Assembly: GCA_013314795.1 (NCBI GenBank)
Contig: JABUEZ010000003.1
Coordinates: forward strand, 1 to 23,990
Length of the DNA stretch: 23,990 nucleotides
Reading direction: 5' to 3'
DNA from: Candidatus Profundicultor aquiphilus
GTDB taxonomy: Bacteria; Atribacterota; Atribacteria; Atribacterales; Caldatribacteriaceae
The position numbers and the translations under genes are program-made. This document shows, piece by piece, positions 14,593 through 22,322 of this stretch. Numbering within the stretch: the first letter of the stretch is position 1; the number at the start of each line of letters is the position of its first letter. The notes beneath the pieces were generated by a model. The model did not search any database, had not been told where the DNA came from, and was given only the letters and a program-made list of their open reading frames with translations.

Positions 14593-15615
14593 CTACCACC
14601 GCTCCATCCGCAGTGGAGAGGAAAAAAGGAAATGTCTCCCTTTCTCCTCTCCACGTTCATCCAGCCTCAAACAACCGGGAACGATTGCGCCAGGTTTCCC
14701 AGGATTCACACACACACCCCATACCGCTATCGTTCCCTCTCGGAGATTCACCTCTTGAATCATACCCAGACCCAGCTCTTTGCCTTCTTCAGAAAAGATT
14801 CCGCAAAGCATCCCCAGAATGGGAATCTGCTGACCTCTTTTTTCCATAAAAAGCGAGGCCCCGTCGTCTGAGAAGAGTAGTTTTTCTCCGCGGGCAAGAA
14901 AGAACACTTCGTCTTTTTCCTGCCGCAGTGCGGACTCAAAAAAGTATGGGTAACATGGTAGAGAAAATCGTAGCATCTCAAGGGGTAGAGTTAGTACCTT
15001 TTTTTGAGCAAAGTAACGGGTAAAAAGCTGCTGGCGATATCCCCGCCGAAACTCATGCCGCTTCTCAGTTGCCTCTTTCGGCACAGGAAGAACCAGTAAG
15101 CGATCTCGCAAAAACCGTTGCCACATGGCAAATTCCTCTTTCTCCCCCACAGCCAGAACCACTTCCGGGTCAACCAACCGTATTTTCAGCATTTTGAGGA
15201 GATACCCAGAGGGATAGGAAAAAAGACCACAGGTGTCAAAAAGCACTACATCACACCTGGCAGATGCAAAATGTGCCAGTTCAGCTGCGTAACAGGCCGT
15301 GGCAACAATTTCATGCTCCGGGGTGGTATCACCGATGAAGTGAAAGTGGGGAGTAAATAACCGCTCTTCGAAGGTTACCGCTTTTCCCCGACTGATCACA
15401 AGACCAACAGTGGTTGGTGGGCCAACCGTGGATTGACCCAGATCTGAGTCAATCCAGCCTACTCTCCGTCCCTCACCAAGGAAAAACAAATAGAGAAGAC
15501 GTATCAGGGTGCTCTTCCCTCGATCCCCAGGGGCAAGGACCATGATGGTACCTCGAAAGCGAGAAAGTCCAGCAGCAAGAAAACTCCATTCGGCTGGCCA
15601 GGAAAGATCCCTCAT
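14593..15615 (-). CDS. Clp1/Grc3-like polynucleotide 5'-hydroxyl kinase
   Basis: This 340-residue P-loop protein has Walker A APGDRGKST (28-36) and the family-specific IDSDLGQSTVGPPTTVGL segment (55-72). The D-x-D-x-G-Q motif there is typical of Clp1/Grc3/Nol9 and archaeal 5'-OH polynucleotide kinases. The lid-like region (RFLRDRLLVLP, RHEFRRGYRQQ) and a C-terminal beta-rich domain of about 110 residues follow. By family it would phosphorylate the 5'-OH ends of RNA or DNA using ATP or GTP. In eukaryotes this serves tRNA splicing and rRNA processing; bacterial members are poorly studied. The ATG directly follows the deacetylase stop (TGAATG), so it is the last gene of the fab-led operon. The neighbours give no hint of its substrate. 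An alternative is a general P-loop NTPase, but the DSDLGQ motif argues for the kinase family. Confidence 0.83.
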   Translation of the reverse strand: MRDLSWPAEWSFLAAGLSRFRGTIMVLAPGDRGKSTLIRLLYLFFLGEGRRVGWIDSDLGQSTVGPPTTVGLVISRGKAVTFEERLFTPHFHFIGDTTPEHEIVATACYAAELAHFASARCDVVLFDTCGLFSYPSGYLLKMLKIRLVDPEVVLAVGEKEEFAMWQRFLRDRLLVLPVPKEATEKRHEFRRGYRQQLFTRYFAQKKVLTLPLEMLRFSLPCYPYFFESALRQEKDEVFFLARGEKLLFSDDGASLFMEKRGQQIPILGMLCGIFSEEGKELGLGMIQEVNLREGTIAVWGVCVNPGKPGAIVPGCLRLDERGEEKGRHFLFSSPLRMERW

Positions 15616-16344
15616 TCATCCCTCCAGCAAATCTGAAATGGTAACCAGCATATACCCTTTCTTCTCCAATGCCTGAATCATCTGAGATAAAATCTGAGCT
15701 GTTTGAGGGAGACTATGGAGAAGCACAATCCCTCCTGATCGAACATGGGCGCAAACTCCGTCCAGAATTTCCTGCCCCTCCAGCTGCCAGTCCCGGGAGT
15801 CGACCCACCACATCACGATGGAGTACCCCATCATTCCACAGGCTTCCTTAATTTTCCCATTGGTAAAACCACGCGGAGGGCGGAAATAAGAAGGAATGCA
15901 ACCCGTAACATCTTTGATGATCTCTTCGGCCTGCCTCAGGTCTTGGAGGATCTCTTCCAGAGTAAAACTTTCATCGATCCGGTGCGAATGGGAATGGTTC
16001 CCAATCTCATGACCCTCTTGAACGATTGCTCTGGCCACATCAGGATATTTTTTCACCTGGGAGCCAATCAGGAAGAAAGTTGCCCTGACCTTTTCTTCTT
16101 TTAAGATCCGGAGTATTTCACCCGTTGCACCGTTTGGTGCATCATCAAAGGTCAAAGCAATTTTATTCTTCGCTTCCTGATTACCTCCCAGATAACGGAC
16201 CTGGTTCAACCCAAAAACAGTTTCCTTAATCTCGATAGCGTCACCGTACCCAGAAAACAGGAGAATCGCTACTACAAAAAAAGAAGCAATCAGGCTACTT
16301 AATGAGTGGCTTGAGTTTTTCTTCGATGGCTTTTTTGGGTACAT
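15616..16344 (-). CDS. NodB-type polysaccharide deacetylase, exported or membrane-anchored
   Basis: This 242-residue carbohydrate esterase family 4 protein has a basic N-terminus, a hydrophobic segment (about 16-33), then the NodB domain. Motif 1 is TFDDAP (D67, D68), motif 2 is HEIGNHSHSH (H117, H121), and motif 3 is RPPRG (155-159). WWVDSRDW and GGIVLLH provide motifs 4 and 5, so all metal and catalytic residues are present. The likely role is removal of N-acetyl groups from peptidoglycan or another cell-surface glycan, outside the membrane. The ATG lies 50 nt inside the thioredoxin gene; the overlap encodes the basic N-terminus needed for the signal or anchor, which supports this start. 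It is followed without a gap by the Clp1-like gene. Confidence 0.92.
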   Translation of the reverse strand: MYPKKPSKKNSSHSLSSLIASFFVVAILLFSGYGDAIEIKETVFGLNQVRYLGGNQEAKNKIALTFDDAPNGATGEILRILKEEKVRATFFLIGSQVKKYPDVARAIVQEGHEIGNHSHSHRIDESFTLEEILQDLRQAEEIIKDVTGCIPSYFRPPRGFTNGKIKEACGMMGYSIVMWWVDSRDWQLEGQEILDGVCAHVRSGGIVLLHSLPQTAQILSQMIQALEKKGYMLVTISDLLEG

Positions 16345-16621
16345 ATCCGACGACCCGGCTCACTTCCTTTCCCTGATGGAAGATAATAAGCGTGGGAATA
16401 GCATGAATACCGTAGCGGCTGGCCACCTCCGGAGCATGATCCGTGTTGACCTTGACTACCTTCACGGTTCCGGCAAATCCTTGGGCGATTTCTTCCACAA
16501 TGGGTGCCATCATTTTGCAGGGCATGCACCAGGAAGCCCAGAAATCCACCAGAACCGGCACTTCTGACTTGAGTACCTCTTCATCAAAGTTCCTTCCATC
16601 GAGTTCCATCACATTTGCCAT
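16295..16621 (-). CDS. trxA: Thioredoxin
   Basis: This 108-residue thioredoxin has the standard fold: VPVLVDFWASWCMPCKMMAP with redox Cys32 and Cys35, VVKVNTD, and the cis-Pro in AIPTLIIF (Pro76). The active site is WCMPC rather than the usual WCGPC; Met replaces the Gly, which can alter redox potential or partner choice. ATG 16621 gives the usual N-terminus; an in-frame TTG at 16645 would add eight residues. The start lies inside the end of plsY (38-nt overlap), and its end overlaps the deacetylase gene by 50 nt. The protein has no signal peptide, so it is cytoplasmic. Confidence 0.95.
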   Translation of the reverse strand: MANVMELDGRNFDEEVLKSEVPVLVDFWASWCMPCKMMAPIVEEIAQGFAGTVKVVKVNTDHAPEVASRYGIHAIPTLIIFHQGKEVSRVVGYVPKKAIEEKLKPLIK

Positions 16622-17216
16622 TTTCTTCACGTCCTTTCTGACCAATCTTGAGCTCTTTTCCTTTCAGGAGTCTCGAGATATTTTCCTTGTGCTTCCAGAA
16701 CACAATGCCTGCAGCGAATATTCCCCAGGCAATAAACCACCAGGGCCGGCGAAAAACAGCGAGCAAAATTGGCATCATCAGCGCTCCGGAAAGAGAACCC
16801 AGCGAAGAGTACCGGCTGAGGAGCACCACCCCAACCCAGATGAGAAAACACAAAAGAGCCGCCTGCCAGGAAAGATAAAAGAGAATTCCCAGGGTAGTCG
16901 CTACCCCCTTCCCACCACGAAAACGCAAAAAAATCGACCAATCATGTCCAGCCACTACCAGGAAAATTCCTAGAAAGGAAAGAAGAGGGTGAGAAAGAAA
17001 GTGAGTGGCCAGATACGCCCCCACGAATCCTTTGAGCGCATCACCAACACCAGCAATCAGAGCCGGCAAAAAACCGGCTACCCGGGAAACATTGGTCGCT
17101 CCCACGTTACCGCTCCCGTATTTTCGAATGTCTACTCCCTTTGCCAGAAACGCAATCAAAAGTCCACAGGGAAGGGAACCCAAAAAGTAATTGAGTGGCA
17201 ACACCCAGTAACTCAC
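16584..17216 (-). CDS. plsY: Glycerol-3-phosphate acyltransferase PlsY
   Basis: This 210-residue polytopic membrane enzyme transfers the acyl group of acyl-phosphate to glycerol-3-phosphate, the first step of phospholipid synthesis. The three family motifs are visible: GSGNVGATNVSR (motif 1), FLRFRGGKGVATTLG (motif 2) and WKHKENISRLLKG (motif 3), embedded in about five hydrophobic helices. The last 20 residues overlap the thioredoxin start region and are not conserved. The start is GTG 17216 with GGGGAG upstream, 6 nt after the fabF stop. Its place after fabZ-fabH-fabF links acyl-chain synthesis to membrane lipid assembly. PlsY needs PlsX for acyl-phosphate, and plsX is not in the window. Confidence 0.95.
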   Translation of the reverse strand: MSYWVLPLNYFLGSLPCGLLIAFLAKGVDIRKYGSGNVGATNVSRVAGFLPALIAGVGDALKGFVGAYLATHFLSHPLLSFLGIFLVVAGHDWSIFLRFRGGKGVATTLGILFYLSWQAALLCFLIWVGVVLLSRYSSLGSLSGALMMPILLAVFRRPWWFIAWGIFAAGIVFWKHKENISRLLKGKELKIGQKGREENGKCDGTRWKEL

Positions 17217-17222
17217 AGGTTA

Positions 17223-18464
17223 TCACTCCCCATATCGTCCAAATACCAGCGTCCCATTGTGTCCCCCAAAACCAAAAGAATTAGAAAGGGCATTACGAAT
17301 GGGGAAAGAACAGGCAGTATGGGGCGTGTAATCGAGATCGCATTCCGGATCCGGCTCGTCGAGGTTAATGGTGGGATGAATCATTCCATGATAGAGGGAG
17401 AGAACCGTTGCGGCACCCTCCAGAGCCCCAGCAGCACCCAGGAGATGCCCGGTCATGGATTTGGTGGAACTGATCTTTATTTTATAAGCTCGCTCACCAA
17501 AAACTCTTTTGATTGCCAGAGTCTCCACCTTGTCATTTAAGGGTGTGGATGTACCATGAGCATTGATGTAGTCGATATCCTCGATGGTCAATCCGGCATC
17601 ACGAATGGCGAGATACATGGAACGGGCAGCGCCTTCCCCTTCCGGATCGGGTGCCGTGATGTGGTAAGCGTCACAGGTGGAACCATAACCTTTAAGTTCA
17701 GCATAAATCCGGGCCCCCCGTTCAAGGGCAGTTTTCTCTTCCTCCAGCACCAGAGCACAGGCACCCTCGGCCATCACAAAACCATCCCGGTTTTTATCAA
17801 AAGGACGGGAAGCTTTCGATGGTTCTTCGTTTCGCGTGGAGAGGGCTTTCATGGCACAGAATCCCGCCAGGGCCAGGGGTGTGATGGACGCTTCAGCCCC
17901 CACCGCAATCATAAAATCGGCGTCTCCTCGCTGAATGATTCGTAAGGCCTCTCCTAAAGCGTGAGTCGAGGCCTCGCAGGCCGTTGAAACGCAGCTACTG
18001 GGTCCTTTTAACCCCAGGCGAATGGCCACATTCGCTGCTCCCATATTGACGATCATCATGGGAATAAAAAAGGCACTGATTTTCTGCGGACCCTTACTCA
18101 AAAGAACCTGATGTTGCTCTTCAAAGGTCTGAATTCCTCCAATACCGGACCCCAGAATGACTCCTGCTCTATCCCGAGGAATATGCTCCGAATTCCAGCC
18201 AGCATCATCAATCGCCATGAGAGAAGCACATACTGCCAGTTGTGAAAAACGATCCATACGGCGGACTTCTTTACGTGGCAAAAATTGTTCCGGGTCGAAA
18301 TTCCGGACCTCTCCGGCGATTTTGGTATCCAAACCTTCGGTATCAAAGCTCTGAATGGAGTCAATTCCCGATTTTCCCTCTATCAGCGATTTCCAGAATT
18401 CCTCCTTCCCAATGCCAATGGGGCTTATAACCCCAATACCGGTTACTACAACCTTGCGCACCAA
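17223..18464 (-). CDS. fabF: Beta-ketoacyl-ACP synthase II FabF
   Basis: FabF condenses malonyl-ACP with growing acyl-ACP in type II fatty-acid synthesis. From TTG 18464 (AAGGAGG eight bases upstream) the protein has 413 residues. The Cys-His-His triad then falls at C163 (STACEAS), H303 (NAHGTSTPLND) and H340 (SMTGHLLGAAGA), as in well-known FabF proteins. GTG 18461 is an equally homologous alternative; a frame from 18488 would overlap fabH and adds unconserved residues. The C-terminal SNSFGFGGHNG motif is intact. It lies between fabH (17-nt gap containing the ribosome site) and plsY (6-nt gap) in one operon. Confidence 0.96.
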   Translation of the reverse strand: MVRKVVVTGIGVISPIGIGKEEFWKSLIEGKSGIDSIQSFDTEGLDTKIAGEVRNFDPEQFLPRKEVRRMDRFSQLAVCASLMAIDDAGWNSEHIPRDRAGVILGSGIGGIQTFEEQHQVLLSKGPQKISAFFIPMMIVNMGAANVAIRLGLKGPSSCVSTACEASTHALGEALRIIQRGDADFMIAVGAEASITPLALAGFCAMKALSTRNEEPSKASRPFDKNRDGFVMAEGACALVLEEEKTALERGARIYAELKGYGSTCDAYHITAPDPEGEGAARSMYLAIRDAGLTIEDIDYINAHGTSTPLNDKVETLAIKRVFGERAYKIKISSTKSMTGHLLGAAGALEGAATVLSLYHGMIHPTINLDEPDPECDLDYTPHTACSFPIRNALSNSFGFGGHNGTLVFGRYGE

Positions 18465-18481
18465 CGTCAAAACCTCCTTCT

Positions 18482-19465
18482 TCACCATCGAATGATTGCT
18501 GAACCCCAGGTTAAACCGGCTCCAAAACCAACCAGAAGCAGTAAATCCCCTTCCCGAATGCGTCCTTCTCGATATGCTTCATCCAGCGCCAGTGGAATCG
18601 AAGCCGAAGAGGTATTGCCATACTTGTGGACGTTGACAAAAATCCTCTCTTCTGGAATTTCCAGGCGTTTGGCCGCCGAGTTAATAATCCGGATATTCGC
18701 CTGATGGGGAATAAACAAATCGACCTCCTGTGTTGAAATGCCAGCTCTCCGTGCAACCTCCAGGGAAGCTTCTTCCATCACCCGCACGGCGAATTTAAAG
18801 ACTTCGTTGCCACTCATTTTGATATAGTGGAGACGGTTATTGACGGTATCAAAAGAAGCTGGAAAACGAGAACATCCCGCGGGAAGCTCAAGAAGGGATC
18901 CACCATTGCCGTCACAACCAAGATACGTAGCGAGGATCCCCGGTTCATCAGCCACCCCAAGGACTACCGCCCCCGCTCCGTCACCGAACAGCACACAGGT
19001 GGCGCGGTCCTGCCAGTCCACGATCTTGGAAAGCGTCTCTGCACCAACTACGAGAGCCTTCTCCCCCCCTCCGGCCAGGAGATATTTCTCGGCTACAGCC
19101 AGGGCATACACAAAGCCGGTACAGCCAGCTTCAAGATCAAATCCGCAAGCTTTCTTTGCTCCCAGTTCTTTCTGCACCAGACACGCCGTAGCCGGGAAAA
19201 GCATGTCTGGCGTTACCGTGGCCACCACGATGAGATCAAGGTCCTCCGGAGCAATGCCAGCTTCCTGGAGAGCACGTTGTGAAGCCCGAAGCGCGAAGGT
19301 CGCTGTGGTCTCCTGGGGTTCAGCAATTCTCCGCTCTTTGATCCCGGTCCGGGTGGTAATCCACTCGTCACTGGTATCCACCATCCTTTCCAGATCGCCA
19401 TTGGTTAGAACCCTGTCTGGAACACTCGAGCCGGTTCCCAAAACTTTGATCCACCGATTCCTCAA
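18482..19465 (-). CDS. fabH: Beta-ketoacyl-ACP synthase III FabH
   Basis: FabH starts fatty-acid chains by condensing acyl-CoA with malonyl-ACP. The 327-residue protein has the Cys-His-Asn triad: C115 in LEAGCTGF, H254 in FIPHQANIRI and N284 in KYGNTSSAS. The N-terminal TSDEWITTRTGIKERR and C-terminal GFGAGLTWGSAIIRW segments are typical. The start is a TTG at 19465 overlapping the fabZ stop by 4 nt, with GGAGGG about 7 nt upstream; there is no suitable ATG. Whether it prefers acetyl- or branched-chain primers cannot be read from the sequence. The gene order fabZ-fabH-fabF without fabD, fabG or acpP implies that those genes lie elsewhere. Confidence 0.96.
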   Translation of the reverse strand: MRNRWIKVLGTGSSVPDRVLTNGDLERMVDTSDEWITTRTGIKERRIAEPQETTATFALRASQRALQEAGIAPEDLDLIVVATVTPDMLFPATACLVQKELGAKKACGFDLEAGCTGFVYALAVAEKYLLAGGGEKALVVGAETLSKIVDWQDRATCVLFGDGAGAVVLGVADEPGILATYLGCDGNGGSLLELPAGCSRFPASFDTVNNRLHYIKMSGNEVFKFAVRVMEEASLEVARRAGISTQEVDLFIPHQANIRIINSAAKRLEIPEERIFVNVHKYGNTSSASIPLALDEAYREGRIREGDLLLLVGFGAGLTWGSAIIRW

Positions 19466-19911
19466 TTGGTACCCTCCTCTACTTCTTTTCGGACTAAGGA
19501 AAAACCGATTTCACCTTCGGCAACGACTACCCCATCCACTTTGGCCACACCCTTCAGTTTTCCCACTCCACCCTTCATCTTGAGTAGAGTGACTTCCATC
19601 ACCAGCTGGTCACCGGGCTGGACCGGCTTACGGAAACGCACCTTATCAACCGAAGCAAAATAGGGTACACAGTCGCGGAATTTTTCCATATTCATCATCA
19701 TGGTTGCCCCAACCTGGGCCATACTCTCCAGGATCAGCACCCCGGGCATGATGGGTCTACCAGGATAATGGCCCTGAAAAAACCACTCATTGATGGTTAC
19801 ATTTTTAATCCCGGTCACTGTCCCTTCCTGGGTCATGTATACCCTGTCCACCAGAAGGAACGGGAAACGATGAGGCAATATATTTTGAATCTCCTGAACG
19901 CTCAATTCCAT
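19462..19911 (-). CDS. fabZ: (3R)-hydroxyacyl-ACP dehydratase FabZ
   Basis: FabZ removes water from 3-hydroxyacyl-ACP. The 149-residue hot-dog fold protein has its catalytic pair in the motif GHYPGRPIMPGVLILE (H48 and E62), along with LPHRFPFLLVDRV near the start and FRKPVQPGDQL. ATG 19911 has AAGGAGG eight bases upstream and gives the usual N-terminus; a GTG at 19932 lies upstream of the ribosome site and is not used. It is the first gene of the fab-plsY-trxA-deacetylase-kinase operon and has a recognisable promoter about 40 nt upstream. Confidence 0.96.
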   Translation of the reverse strand: MELSVQEIQNILPHRFPFLLVDRVYMTQEGTVTGIKNVTINEWFFQGHYPGRPIMPGVLILESMAQVGATMMMNMEKFRDCVPYFASVDKVRFRKPVQPGDQLVMEVTLLKMKGGVGKLKGVAKVDGVVVAEGEIGFSLVRKEVEEGTN

Positions 19912-19946
19912 CCCATGAACCTCCTTCGGCACAAAACATTTTCAAT

Positions 19947-19975
19947 ACTCTACCGAAACTTTCCGAAATTGACAA
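19947..19975 (-). promoter_or_regulatory. Promoter of the fabZ operon, overlapping the divergent foldase promoter
   Basis: On the - strand, TTGTCA (19970-19975) and TAGAGT (19947-19952) are separated by 17 nt. The spacer contains two direct copies of TTTCGG ten bases apart, one DNA turn, which could be an operator. The -35 box shares bases with the -35 of the + strand promoter. Confidence 0.65.
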
Positions 19976-19997
19976 GAACGAAGTCCTAAGGTAGTAT
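19969..19997 (+). promoter_or_regulatory. Promoter of the foldase-VanW genes
   Basis: TTGACA (19969-19974, a perfect -35) and TAGTAT (19992-19997) are separated by 17 nt. The start of transcription should be near 20004, about 50 nt before the foldase ATG. Confidence 0.7.
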
Positions 19998-20054
19998 TTT
20001 AGCAGAACAGGAAACATTGATGAAAATACAAGCGCACTCGAGGTGGGAAAGGAT

Positions 20055-21098
20055 ATGATGAGAGCTCTGCGTAAGAATCTGGATATCATTCTAATCATCG
20101 TTGTCGTTGCTTTTGCTGTCACCATTTATTACGGATATGGTTCGTATCGCCGCTCCGGCCGTTCTCAACAAGCCGTAGCCGCCACCGTGAACAACACGGC
20201 CATTACCTTTTACGATTTAGATCAGGCCTTCCGCAACCTCCTTTCCCGCTACGATTCGAAAACGCTGAGCCAGTTCGATGAAAAAATGTTCGACTTCTTA
20301 CGTCGCCTCACCTTAGAAAACCTGATCAACAACGAGCTCCTCTACCAGGAAGCAAAGTCAAGACGAATCAAGGTTTCCGACCAGGAAATCAAAAATGAAC
20401 TGGATCGCTTGAAATCAAGTTTCCCTTCGGAAAAAGAATTCCGTAGTTTCCTGGAATATGAACGAGTAACCCTTCGAGATCTGCAGGAATCACTGCGGAG
20501 GGAACTCATGGTGCAGAAATTGACCGATAGCCTCACTGCCGGGATCGAAATTCCCGAAGAAGAAATCAAGAAATATTACGACGAACACCGTAACCTTTTC
20601 TCTACTCCTGCACAATACCACCTTGCTCAGATTGTGCTTCCCAGCCAGGAAGAAGCTGAAAAAGCGTTAAAGCGCCTCTACTTAGGAGAAGATTTTGCCG
20701 CGGTAGCCAAAGAAGTTTCCTTCGATGCTTCATCAGCAAAACAGGGTGGAGACATGGGATGGGTCTCGGAAACGCAGCTTCCCGAAGAAGCGAAAGAAGC
20801 AATTCAGAAAATTCGGGATAATCCCAAAGCAGTGACTTCGATTGTATCCAGAAACAATCTGTTTTATATTTACAAAGTCTTGGAGTGGAAACCCCAGGAA
20901 GAGAAAGCCTACGAGGAGGTTAAAGAGGACATCAAGAAATCGTTGCTCACCGAACAAAAGAACGTAAAAACCGACCATCTTTTAGCCGAACTCAGACAGA
21001 AGAGTAAGATCAGCATTTCCGAACTCCTTCAGCCGGAATCCAGCGCTTCACCCTCTCCAGAGGTAAGCCCTGTTCCTTCGCCTCAAGATCAGGAATGA
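20055..21098 (+). CDS. Membrane-anchored SurA/PrsA-like peptidyl-prolyl isomerase (parvulin family)
   Basis: This 347-residue protein has an N-terminal membrane helix (about residues 9-27), so it faces the outside of the membrane. It is followed by a SurA-N-like helical chaperone region (about 45-175, beginning ATVNNTAITFYDLDQAFRNL). The parvulin domain covers about 180-275: QYHLAQIVLPSQEEAEKAL, GEDFAAVAKEVSFD, KQGGDMGWVSETQLP. A helical tail and a Ser/Pro-rich end complete it. The likely role is folding or holding of exported proteins. ATG 20055 is spaced 8 nt from GAGGTGG; ATG 20058 is possible, and GTG 20043 lies within the ribosome site. It is the first gene after the divergent promoter, followed 27 nt later by the VanW gene. 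Isomerase activity is not certain. Confidence 0.9.
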   Translation: MMRALRKNLDIILIIVVVAFAVTIYYGYGSYRRSGRSQQAVAATVNNTAITFYDLDQAFRNLLSRYDSKTLSQFDEKMFDFLRRLTLENLINNELLYQEAKSRRIKVSDQEIKNELDRLKSSFPSEKEFRSFLEYERVTLRDLQESLRRELMVQKLTDSLTAGIEIPEEEIKKYYDEHRNLFSTPAQYHLAQIVLPSQEEAEKALKRLYLGEDFAAVAKEVSFDASSAKQGGDMGWVSETQLPEEAKEAIQKIRDNPKAVTSIVSRNNLFYIYKVLEWKPQEEKAYEEVKEDIKKSLLTEQKNVKTDHLLAELRQKSKISISELLQPESSASPSPEVSPVPSPQDQE

Positions 21099-21125
21099 GA
21101 AACCAAATGTAGGTTGTGGAAAAGG

Positions 21126-22322
21126 ATGAAAAGGTTTTTGGGTTTCCTCTGTGCCGTCATCCTCATCACCGTTTCGGGCGTTTTTCTCTTTGCTTTTTCT
21201 CTTACCCGTACCTATTCTTTCTCTCTTCTGGGTCAACAATTCTCCAACCTCAGTCGAAGCGATTTACTGCCACTCCTTGAAATCATGGAAAGAAAATGGC
21301 AGGAAGAACCATTTACCCTCCAGGTTGGGGAACAATCGTTTCTCCTCGATAAAAGGAAACTGGGAATCACCTGGAACCACACCCACATCCGCAATGCCAT
21401 CCTCAGCGGTCAACAGGAGGTACCACTTTCTCTTTCTTTCAACAAAGAAGTGATCCGAAGACTATTGCAGGAAATCGCTCAAAATTGTGTGCTACCACCG
21501 CAAAATGCTGCCTTCAAAGACCAGCGATTCATCCGCTCTCGGGAAGGAAGAGTATTAAGTGTCGAAAAGAGCTTTGCCGAACTCAAAGAAAAGCTGGAAA
21601 AGGGGATGGAGCATGTGGAGCTCACCCAATTTGATACCATTCCACCCCAGCATGACACTGCTTCGCTCCTTGCCGCAAAGGGATTTCCCCACCTTCTGGC
21701 CCGTTATGAAACTTCACTGAAAGATCGAGATGAGGATGTGATTTTCAATATTAATAAGGCAGCCGCAACCCTCGACGGCGTCATCGTGGAAAAGGGGGTA
21801 ACTTTCTCTTTCAACCAGGTGGTGGGCAAGGCAGACCAGGAAGATGGATACCGCAAAACCCAGATTGTGGTGAACGGAAAGCTGGTCCCCGGATACGGCG
21901 GAGGGGTTTGCCAGGTTTCCACCACGCTTTACAATGCTTTGCTCCATACCGAAGCAGAAATTCTGGAACGGCACCCCCATTCCGGATACTCACCAACCAC
22001 CTCCTATGTCCCTCCTGGAAGAGACGCTGCGGTAAGTTATGGGACCAAAGACCTGCGTTTCAAGTTCCCCGACCAGACGGTGGTCATCTTTACCTATACC
22101 GTTTCCAACCAGTTAATATGCGAAATCTGGGGTGAAAAAGAGAACAAAAACCAAACCGAGATCAAAGTCAACATTGTCTCGCTAAACCAAGAGGGAGAAA
22201 GCGATGGTCTCCTTACCGTAAAAACCACCGTTATCCGAAATGGGGAAACGGTGTACCGCTTTCGGGATACCTACCTTGTTCCCTGGGATTTTGCCAAAAG
22301 CCTGGATGAAACTCAGTTCTGA
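21126..22322 (+). CDS. VanW family protein with N-terminal peptidoglycan-binding-like region
   Basis: This 398-residue exported or membrane-anchored protein has an N-terminal hydrophobic helix (about 3-22). A PG_binding_4-like region (about 60-200, beginning LQVGEQSFLLDKRKLGI) follows. The VanW core is at about 200-345: FNINKAAATLDGVIVEKGVTFSFNQVVG, then GYGGGVCQVSTTLYNALL with its invariant Cys, and RHPHSGYSPTTSYVPPGRDAAV. A beta-rich C-terminal part completes it. VanW proteins accompany vancomycin-resistance genes in some firmicutes, but most, including this one, are stand-alone envelope proteins of unknown activity. ATG 21126 is chosen; TTG 21114 is an alternative. The 3' end overlaps the convergent URO-D-like gene by 10 nt. 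It is probably cotranscribed with the foldase, which could help fold it outside the membrane. Confidence 0.9.
   Translation: MKRFLGFLCAVILITVSGVFLFAFSLTRTYSFSLLGQQFSNLSRSDLLPLLEIMERKWQEEPFTLQVGEQSFLLDKRKLGITWNHTHIRNAILSGQQEVPLSLSFNKEVIRRLLQEIAQNCVLPPQNAAFKDQRFIRSREGRVLSVEKSFAELKEKLEKGMEHVELTQFDTIPPQHDTASLLAAKGFPHLLARYETSLKDRDEDVIFNINKAAATLDGVIVEKGVTFSFNQVVGKADQEDGYRKTQIVVNGKLVPGYGGGVCQVSTTLYNALLHTEAEILERHPHSGYSPTTSYVPPGRDAAVSYGTKDLRFKFPDQTVVIFTYTVSNQLICEIWGEKENKNQTEIKVNIVSLNQEGESDGLLTVKTTVIRNGETVYRFRDTYLVPWDFAKSLDETQF

Noticed and set aside
14590..14630. Inverted repeat CTCCA/TGGAG between the convergent genes as a terminator
   Set aside because: It is only 5 bp long and lacks a T-run in either direction.
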